Part shown: positions 1 through 5,039 of the stretch, in pieces
Layout of the letters: each line of letters opens with the position of its first letter
How positions within the stretch are numbered: position 1 is the first letter of the stretch
Assembly (NCBI GenBank): GCA_023250175.1
Contig: JAHFBD010000119.1
Coordinates: 1-7,066, forward strand
Source of the DNA: Candidatus Melainabacteria bacterium
GTDB taxonomy: Bacteria > Cyanobacteriota > Vampirovibrionia > 2-02-FULL-35-15
Direction: 5' to 3'
DNA: 7,066 bases
Position numbers and translations under genes: made by a program
The notes under the pieces: model-generated
Databases searched by the model: none
Told to the model about the DNA's origin: nothing
What the model saw: only the letters and a program-made list of their open reading frames with translations

Positions 1-1399
1 GAAGCATACTAATAAAACTACCGCTGGTACCACCAGAAGTATTAGCTACTCCACTAGACATAGTTACAACCACACCTGATGAAGTTCCACCCACTACAGG
101 AGGGACTCCACTACCAGATGAGGTTCCAAATAGTGAAGGTGGAATAGGAATAACTATTCCACCTTCATCAAATGGATTCAATGGGATTCCGCCAGAAGTA
201 CTATTCCCACTACCACCTGAGGTAGCTAAAGGACTACGACGACAGCCACCATCAAAATCCAAGTCTGCAAAAATATTAAAGAAAGAATTAGCAAACACTT
301 GATTTTGTGTTGTAAAGAGGGAAAGACCAAGCTGATCACCCATTTGTGGATTGAAAGGCTGACCAGTCATGGGATCAATGGTAGGAAAATTATTTAGTGT
401 AACTATAAAACTCATATCTCCATTAATTTGGATCATAGTACGTGCCCCTAGTTCAAAACCATTTGCTGCAGGACCAAATTCAAAATCACCGCCTGGAAAA
501 CCTGGAGGTGGGGTAAAAGTTATATCTAGATCATCACACCCAAAATCACTAAACCCCATTGAAACAGCCTGAGAATTATTAAATGGGAAAAATCCAGTAT
601 TTATCATAATTATTGAAGGACTTGCTCCAGTACCAAAGTTCACTATATTTTGACCTTGACCATTAACCTGATTAAGTAATATTGGTGAAGTTGAAATAGG
701 AATATCTACATTTGTTTTAGTAGTAAAGATTTGTGTTTTCGGTGCAAGACAACCAATTACTACATTTCCTTCTTCTCTACAAGATTGAATTGTTCTTCTT
801 TCACACTCTTCCAGAGGAAAAGTTAGACTGCTATCTTCACAGCAAAAGAATAAATCACATGCATCTCCAATACCATCTCCGTCAACATCTCTTTGTTCTG
901 GATTGTTTACAAGAGGACAATTATCTTTTTTGCCAACAAGTTTATCACTATCAGAATCTTCATCACAGATATCCGGTACACCATTTTCATTTTCATCTAT
1001 ATCAGCTATCACTTTAAGATCTTCTACTGCATTTTGAAGGTTCTCAAGAACTTGAGTTACTAGATCGTCTTGAACACATTTTTTTCTATTTGACCCAGCA
1101 CAACCTCTGCTTGAAAGTTTACTTGCTGCTTGTTCCAATTTTAGAAGAGTGGCTTTTAGTATAGAAGTGCATGAAGAACTTGGGCTTGAAAATGCTTTAT
1201 TTAATTGTTTTATAGCTGAAGCAATGGTTCTTGATATACTTCTTGTACTTGGTGAAGTGTTAAGTTTCGATTGTATGTCTGTAAGCACAGAAATACTCTC
1301 CGATGCTACATTTGCATCATCTTCATTTAGAGCAGACACGGTTCCAACTGTAAGAAGAGCAAATATTGAAATCAAGATTATCATTTTAATGGTTTTCAT
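1..1399 (-). CDS. Secreted protein with thrombospondin type-3-like calcium-binding repeats (partial, C-terminus outside window)
   Basis: I translated the reverse strand base by base: 466 codons are open from ATG at 1399 to the left edge without a stop. The start is supported by GAGG at 1414-1411, about 11 bases upstream. Residues 1-23 form a Sec signal peptide (Lys at 2 and 5, hydrophobic core, VSA before Leu24). Residues 24-130 are probably helical, with Cys77, 100 and 108. Residues 133-182 match the thrombospondin type-3 pattern: DIDENENGVPDICD, a second Asp-rich stretch, then DNCP, NP and DVDGDGIGDACD. These Asp/Asn side chains are known to bind calcium in that family. Six cysteines follow at 181-217. 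Residues 220-386 look beta-rich and end in another DLDFDGG loop with Cys386. From 387 the chain is Ser/Gly/Thr/Pro-rich, with GTSSG at 425 and 438, like a linker or stalk. It is exported and possibly surface-attached; the anchor, if any, lies outside. No specific function is recognised. Confidence 0.85.
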   Translation of the reverse strand, partial: MKTIKMIILISIFALLTVGTVSALNEDDANVASESISVLTDIQSKLNTSPSTRSISRTIASAIKQLNKAFSSPSSSCTSILKATLLKLEQAASKLSSRGCAGSNRKKCVQDDLVTQVLENLQNAVEDLKVIADIDENENGVPDICDEDSDSDKLVGKKDNCPLVNNPEQRDVDGDGIGDACDLFFCCEDSSLTFPLEECERRTIQSCREEGNVVIGCLAPKTQIFTTKTNVDIPISTSPILLNQVNGQGQNIVNFGTGASPSIIMINTGFFPFNNSQAVSMGFSDFGCDDLDITFTPPPGFPGGDFEFGPAANGFELGARTMIQINGDMSFIVTLNNFPTIDPMTGQPFNPQMGDQLGLSLFTTQNQVFANSFFNIFADLDFDGGCRRSPLATSGGSGNSTSGGIPLNPFDEGGIVIPIPPSLFGTSSGSGVPPVVGGTSSGVVVTMSSGVANTSGGTSGSFISML

Positions 1400-1420
1400 T
1401 ATGTAGGTTACCTCAGCTTT

Positions 1421-1449
1421 TGTATAATACGGTTAATCATATTAATCAA
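1421..1449 (-). promoter_or_regulatory. Candidate sigma70-type promoter for the TSP3-like secreted protein
   Basis: On the minus strand TTGATT (1449-1444) and TATACA (1426-1421) are separated by 17 bases, upstream of the ATG at 1399. An overlapping TATTAT (1429-1424) could serve instead as the -10. Two direct copies of TTAATCA, nine bases apart (plus-strand 1433-1439 and 1442-1448), overlap the -35 and spacer and might be a regulator site. With this -10 the leader would be only about 15 bases and barely include the Shine-Dalgarno sequence. In DNA this AT-rich such matches also arise by chance. Confidence 0.35.
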
Positions 1450-1540
1450 TTCTACATTGCATAGATACCTTTTAAAAGAGTATTTATAGAAAACAATTTG
1501 TCAATGGGTATGAAAACTTTTTAAGGATAGCTTTAATATG

Positions 1541-1615
1541 TTACTGCGAGGAACGTAAGTGATGAAGCAGTCCCAACCGGGATTGCCAAGCCTCATTTCA
1601 TTCGGCTCGCAATGA
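1541..1615. repeat. Imperfect inverted repeat, MITE-like interspersed element
   Basis: The ends are TTACTGCGAG (1541-1550) and CTCGCAATGA (1606-1615). The second reads TCATTGCGAG on the other strand, matching the first at 8 of 10 bases. Further in, GCAGTCCC (1567-1574) faces GGGATTGCC (1579-1587), so the unit can fold into a long imperfect hairpin around an AACC turn. It is visibly richer in G+C than its surroundings. From memory, the TCATTGCGAG...GGCAATCCC pattern is an interspersed intergenic repeat seen in many unrelated bacterial genomes; I could not search for copies. It has no coding content. It sits between divergent promoters, so it is not well placed as a terminator for either neighbour. 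Confidence 0.65.
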
Positions 1616-1641
1616 AGTTTATACCTATTATCCTCAATTTG

Positions 1642-1670
1642 TTATCACCCTCTTTCTAATGCGTTAAAAT
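1642..1670 (+). promoter_or_regulatory. Candidate sigma70-type promoter for the BaiN/RdsA flavoprotein gene
   Basis: TTATCA (1642-1647) and TAAAAT (1665-1670, five of six consensus bases) are separated by 17 bases. Transcription would begin near 1677, only about nine bases before the ATG at 1686, and no Shine-Dalgarno sequence is visible in that gap. This would give a nearly leaderless mRNA for the first gene, whereas the next gene has a clear AGGAG site. The call rests on motif and spacing only. Confidence 0.4.
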
Positions 1671-1685
1671 TTAAGTTATCACAAT

Positions 1686-2942
1686 ATGAAAATTGCAATT
1701 ATTGGTGGTGGAGCAGCAGGATTAATGGTTGCATCAACCTTAGTCGAAGAAAAAGTCAATGCCGAAATTTATCTGTTTGAAAAAAATGATGTTTTAGGTA
1801 AAAAGGTTGCTATCAGTGGTGGTGGAAGATGTAATGTAACTACTGGAATTACTGATAAGAAAGAATTATTATCAAAATATATAAGAGGAAGTAAATTTTT
1901 AATCCCGGCATTATCAGCATTTTCTCCAAAAGATGTAATGGATTGGTTTCAGTCACATCAAGTCCCTTTAAAGATTGAACAGGATTTAAGAGTATTTCCA
2001 AAATCTGATATTGGAGAAGATGTTGTAAATCTTTTTTATAAGATTTTAAGAACAAGTCAACGTGTTCAACTTCATACCTCTGAAACAGTAAAAGCAGTAA
2101 GCTCTTTTGACAACAAATTTACAATTGTAACAAATAAAAAGGAGTATGACTTTGATCTTGTCGTTATTACAAGTGGCGGTAATGCTTATAAACACACAGG
2201 CTCTACTGGCGACGGCTATGACTTTGCAAAAGCTTGTGGACACACGATTACAAATCTTGGACCTTCATTAAACAGTTTTGAAATAAAAGAAGAGTGGGTT
2301 AAAAGACTATCAGGCTTAAGCTTTCCAGATGCTAAATTAATTTTTATTTTAGATAAGGATAAGAAAAAAGAGGTTCAGGGTCCATTATTATGTACTCACT
2401 TTGGTATTTCTGGTCCTGTAGTTTTTGCATTGTCAGCTCATTTGGCTTTTTCTACAATTTCAAAACTATCTCCTAAAAAAATAAAACTAAATCCATTAGC
2501 TATAGAGCATTTCGATAGCTATGATAAGAAAGTAATGGCTTTAATTTCAAACAATAGTGCCAAGCAAATTCTTAATACACTTTCTGAATTATTGCCAAAA
2601 AGCTTTGTTGAAGAGTTACTCATAATGGCTAATATACCCAAAGATAAAAAATCTGCAGAGGTTTCAAAATCCGAAAGAAATAGAATTTGCAATCTCTTAT
2701 CTCCTGGTATTGAGTTAGCTTTAATATCAAGAAGAAAAGGAGATGAGTTTGTTACTGCAGGAGGTGTAGAACTTGCTGAAGTAAACAATAAAACTATGCA
2801 ATCAAAATTAAATCCTAATCTTTATCTTGCTGGAGAAGTTTTAGATATAGATGGACTGACTGGTGGATTTAACCTCCAATCTGCATGGGCTACGGGTAGA
2901 TTAGCTGGGATTAATATAGCAAAAATGGTTAGGTATAATTAA
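1686..2942 (+). CDS. BaiN/RdsA family NAD(P)/FAD-dependent oxidoreductase (HI0933/YhiN-like flavoprotein)
   Basis: The 418-residue product has the usual length and layout of the HI0933/YhiN flavoprotein family (also labelled BaiN or aminoacetone-oxidase family). The N-terminus is a Rossmann dinucleotide-binding site, GGGAAG at 7-12, and an acidic residue follows the second strand (FEK, 31-33). Family hallmarks follow: GKKVAISGGGRCN at 38-50, SGGNAYKHTGSTGDGY at 163-178, THFGISGP at 237-244, VTAGGV at 356-361, and the C-terminal FAD-site segment AGEVLDIDGLTGG (382-394) with FNLQSAWATGR. It is cytoplasmic, with no signal peptide. Family members have been linked to bile-acid dehydroxylation (BaiN) and, as I recall, to dihydrouridine formation in 23S rRNA (RdsA, E. 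coli YhiN). The rRNA role is the more plausible here because no bile-acid genes are nearby, but this is inference. The ATG is chosen because the nucleotide-binding motif follows at once. It lacks a visible Shine-Dalgarno sequence. Confidence 0.93.
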   Translation: MKIAIIGGGAAGLMVASTLVEEKVNAEIYLFEKNDVLGKKVAISGGGRCNVTTGITDKKELLSKYIRGSKFLIPALSAFSPKDVMDWFQSHQVPLKIEQDLRVFPKSDIGEDVVNLFYKILRTSQRVQLHTSETVKAVSSFDNKFTIVTNKKEYDFDLVVITSGGNAYKHTGSTGDGYDFAKACGHTITNLGPSLNSFEIKEEWVKRLSGLSFPDAKLIFILDKDKKKEVQGPLLCTHFGISGPVVFALSAHLAFSTISKLSPKKIKLNPLAIEHFDSYDKKVMALISNNSAKQILNTLSELLPKSFVEELLIMANIPKDKKSAEVSKSERNRICNLLSPGIELALISRRKGDEFVTAGGVELAEVNNKTMQSKLNPNLYLAGEVLDIDGLTGGFNLQSAWATGRLAGINIAKMVRYN

Positions 2943-2966
2943 AATGAAATTAATAGGAGAAATATC

Positions 2967-3581
2967 ATGAGAGCAATTATCGATAATATTTGGACATGGT
3001 CAATATTTTCAGAAGAAAAAGGATATAACTTTAATAGCTATCTTATTTCTGATGGAAAGAAAACTGTTTTAATTGATCCTGTTAAACAGAATGAGGAGGA
3101 TTTTAACTTTATTAAAAGTAAAACTTTGCATGAAGCTATTTACCTGACTAATAAAGATCATTTAAGAGATGCACATAACTTAAAAGAAAAACTAAATATT
3201 CCTCTATGGATTCATGAAGAAGATAAACAATATATAGAAAATGAAGTAGATTACACATTTAAAGATGAGGATAAGCTTGCTTGTGGAATAAAAGTAATTC
3301 ATTTGAATGATCAAAAATCTCCGGGAGAATGTGCTTTCTACATTCCAGAAAGAAAAGTTTTAATCCTTGGTGATGCTCTAATTGGTCATCCTGCTGATAA
3401 TTTAAAATTGTTACCAAAAGAAAAATACAAAGATATAAACAAAGCAAAGAAAGAACTTGAAAAACTTATATCCCTATCATTTGATATATTGCTATTAGGT
3501 GATGGTGAATCCATTGTAGAGGGTACTAAAGAAAAAGTCATAAACTTCATGGAAAACTATTTGTCAGTAATCCCCAAATAA
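2967..3581 (+). CDS. Metallo-beta-lactamase-fold protein lacking most canonical metal ligands
   Basis: The 204-residue product follows the MBL-fold plan: an N-terminal strand pair with NSYLI and KKTVLIDPV (23-39), a motif-I position IYLTNKDHLRDA (58-69), a SPGECAFYI segment (118-126), LILGDALIG (132-140) and LLLGDG (176-180). In active MBL hydrolases motif I is THxHxDH, the second motif has PGH, the third has GD and the last has GH. Here motif I reads TNKDHLR, PGH is PGE, and the last is GDG; only Asp136 of the classical set is plainly kept. A hydrolase with altered metal binding, or a non-catalytic member, is therefore likely. I recall MBL-like proteins with TNxxHxR at this place, so it may be an established variant clade. 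The start is supported by AGGAGA at 2955-2960 with six bases to the ATG. It begins 24 bases after the flavoprotein stop, so co-transcription is probable. Cytoplasmic; substrate unknown. Confidence 0.8.
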   Translation: MRAIIDNIWTWSIFSEEKGYNFNSYLISDGKKTVLIDPVKQNEEDFNFIKSKTLHEAIYLTNKDHLRDAHNLKEKLNIPLWIHEEDKQYIENEVDYTFKDEDKLACGIKVIHLNDQKSPGECAFYIPERKVLILGDALIGHPADNLKLLPKEKYKDINKAKKELEKLISLSFDILLLGDGESIVEGTKEKVINFMENYLSVIPK

Positions 3582-3621
3582 CATGTGTGCATTTTAGATT
3601 TGAGTTACAATATTATTTTAT

Positions 3622-4178
3622 ATGCCTTTAATTGTTAAACAAGAAATATATCATTTTTGCTCATTAATATTAAATACTCTAACTATATTAATTGCTATTT
3701 TTGTAGGTATTAGCCAAATAGCAATTAATAAAAACCTTGCGGAGCTACACGTACAAGCTTACTTAAGACCAGTCATTTTAAGATATGGAGAGAAAGAATT
3801 TATTAGTTACAAACCAATTGGTGAGGAGAAGGAAGATTATACAAGCAAACAATTTCAGAATGAGCATTTTATTAGTTTTGAAGTATTAAAAAACATTGCT
3901 ACAGAAGTAACAGGTAAAATAGTAATTAACAGGAAAAAATATAGATACACTTTTTTGAAAGACCTGACAGCGTTGAAAAGCATAAGATTGAATGTGAAGC
4001 ACAGTGGGGCTGGGTAAAACCTGGTAATAAATTATTTGCATTTTATTCAGAAGTAGACTATGAACCAACTAAAGAGGGTAACCATCTTTTATTGAACTAT
4101 AAAGATATTCAAGGAAATAGTTATACTACAGAAGAAGGAAAACATACTTCTATTTGTGCTAAAAGAGGTAGATTGTAG
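3622..4178 (+). pseudogene. One-TM hypothetical protein with a -1 frame break at a T6 run
   Basis: The first frame, from ATG 3622, encodes 131 residues to a stop at 4017. The coding character then moves to another frame, open from 3945 to a TAG at 4176-4178, which reads naturally as ERPDSVEKHK, QWGWVKPGNK, EVDYEPTKEG and TTEEGKH. Joining the frames at the T run (3951-3956) gives about 185 residues. Residues about 10-34 form one membrane segment, followed by NKNLAELHVQAYLRP and a soluble domain with VLKNIATEVTGKI. This resembles a common class of hypothetical membrane proteins with an N-terminal helix followed by a xYLRPx beta domain, but I cannot name the family. Adding one T would restore one frame, so the break is a recent mutation, an assembly error, or programmed -1 slippage. 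No Shine-Dalgarno sequence is seen before 3622; TACAAT at 3606-3611 could be a -10 for a nearly leaderless message. It ends 25 bases from the convergent gene. Confidence 0.7.
3951..3957 (+). other. Candidate -1 slippery heptamer (T TTT TTG) in the frame-broken gene
   Basis: In the upstream frame the codons are ACT (3949-3951), TTT, TTG, so bases 3951-3957 fit the X XXY YYZ pattern of -1 programmed frameshift sites. After a one-base backward slip the next codon would be GAA at 3957, exactly the frame whose coding continues to 4178. I see no obvious strong downstream pseudoknot or upstream stimulatory Shine-Dalgarno sequence, and a T run is also the usual place for an indel or sequencing error. 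Confidence 0.35.
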
Positions 4179-4203
4179 AAAATAGTGTGTAAAAGCTCAA
4201 GGC

Positions 4204-4761
4204 TTATCTTTTATTTATACACCCACAAGCATTTCCTACCCCAGTCGGGTTACACCACTTGACTGCATTTCCGGCAGTATTAGCTTCGCAACATTTGCCA
4301 AACTTTGAAGAGCAGTCAGTATCACAAGATACCGGAGCTGTACAATTTCCTTTACTTGTTGGTCCTATTTCAAGAAAGAATGTAGTTGGGTTATTTCCAT
4401 GTCCTCCTGAAAAAGAAAGTCCTGCTGTATTTGTTTTCTTTTTTGCTTTTTTAAAATCGAGAGGATAAACACCATCACCCTTTATTCTTTTCTTTTTTCC
4501 AATTTCTCTAAAATCCTTAGCTGGTGCAATTTTTACTGGTGGTCCTTGAAAATTAGTAATCGTAACTGCAAAACTTGGATCTTCCTGTACAAACTCTTTA
4601 ACCTCTGCATTGCACGATCCCTCAAAAGGATAAAAACCCCTACTAGAAACCGTTACTACTTGAGATGCATTACATTGGATTTGGGTTTGTGAAAAAGATG
4701 GCAGAAAACTATTAGCTAAAAAGAAAAATAGCATTGCAATGATAAAAAATTTTGATTTCAT
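4204..4761 (-). CDS. Small secreted cysteine-rich protein of unknown function
   Basis: The 185-residue product starts at ATG 4761 with a good Shine-Dalgarno sequence (GGAGAGG, four bases before the ATG). Residues 1-25 are a Sec signal peptide (Lys2 and Lys4, long Phe/Leu core, SFSQ near the cut). The mature part has two regions. Residues 26-135 look beta-rich, carry Cys30 and Cys50, and contain a very basic stretch at 89-109 (GKKKR and KKAKKK). Residues 140-181 hold eight cysteines in the order C-x5-C-x3-C-x6-CC-x11-C-x8-C-x-C. Ten cysteines in total is an even number, consistent with disulfide bonding outside the cytoplasm or with metal binding. I do not recognise a family. It is convergent to the frame-broken gene and lies 278 bases downstream of cusA on the same strand, with its own promoter, so it is probably transcribed separately. 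A copper-related role is possible by position only. Confidence 0.85.
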   Translation of the reverse strand: MKSKFFIIAMLFFFLANSFLPSFSQTQIQCNASQVVTVSSRGFYPFEGSCNAEVKEFVQEDPSFAVTITNFQGPPVKIAPAKDFREIGKKKRIKGDGVYPLDFKKAKKKTNTAGLSFSGGHGNNPTTFFLEIGPTSKGNCTAPVSCDTDCSSKFGKCCEANTAGNAVKWCNPTGVGNACGCINKR

Positions 4762-4796
4762 AGAACCTCTCCGTTTTTACAAATAATACCAAAATG

Positions 4797-4826
4797 ATTA
4801 TAACTCAACTATTTATTCTTAAATAG
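4797..4826 (-). promoter_or_regulatory. Promoter with overlapping inverted repeat upstream of the Cys-rich secreted protein gene
   Basis: A perfect TATAAT lies on the minus strand at 4802-4797, placing the start of transcription near 4790 and leaving a leader of about 29 bases that includes the GGAGAGG ribosome site. No good -35 exists at the usual distance. Instead, that position is overlapped by a perfect inverted repeat, CTATTTA-TTCT-TAAATAG (4809-4826, 7-bp arms). A weak -35 covered by a palindrome suits control by a dimeric regulator, either an activator or a repressor. The arms are nearly all A/T, so chance is a serious alternative. Confidence 0.45.
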
Positions 4827-5039
4827 CAGAATTTAACTAAGCAAGTTCAAAAAAGTATTCTTTAGATTATTAGACATGGAGAAATTAAAATAACTAGATT
4901 TAGCAAACTACCACATAATCTAACCCTCTACCAAAACGAATAAAAGACGCTTTATATATTGAAGTTAAGTAATTTGTTAGTAATCAAGTTCAGAATCTTC
5001 TCCAAATTATCTAGCAAGTAAAAAAAGAAGAAGTAATAC

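Noticed and set aside
1149..1406. Plus-strand open frame of 85 codons, and others at 369-572 and 733-1017
   Set aside because: They are antisense to the secreted protein, which has a signal peptide, ribosome site and TSP3 motif; the plus-strand products have no such support.
2944..2970. Eight-codon ORF (ATG at 2944) ending in an ATGA overlap with the MBL gene start
   Set aside because: It has no ribosome site of its own and arises from the spacer and Shine-Dalgarno region of the next gene; translational coupling by it is not supported.
4193..4205. Possible bidirectional terminator AAGC-TCAAG-GCTT between the convergent genes
   Set aside because: The stem is only four base pairs and the adjacent T stretches are short and interrupted, too weak to call.
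4827..5039. Possible small gene or terminator between cusA and the Cys-rich protein gene
   Set aside because: Frames are short, lack ribosome sites, and no stable hairpin with a T run follows the cusA stop; only AT-rich short direct repeats such as AGTAAT are present.
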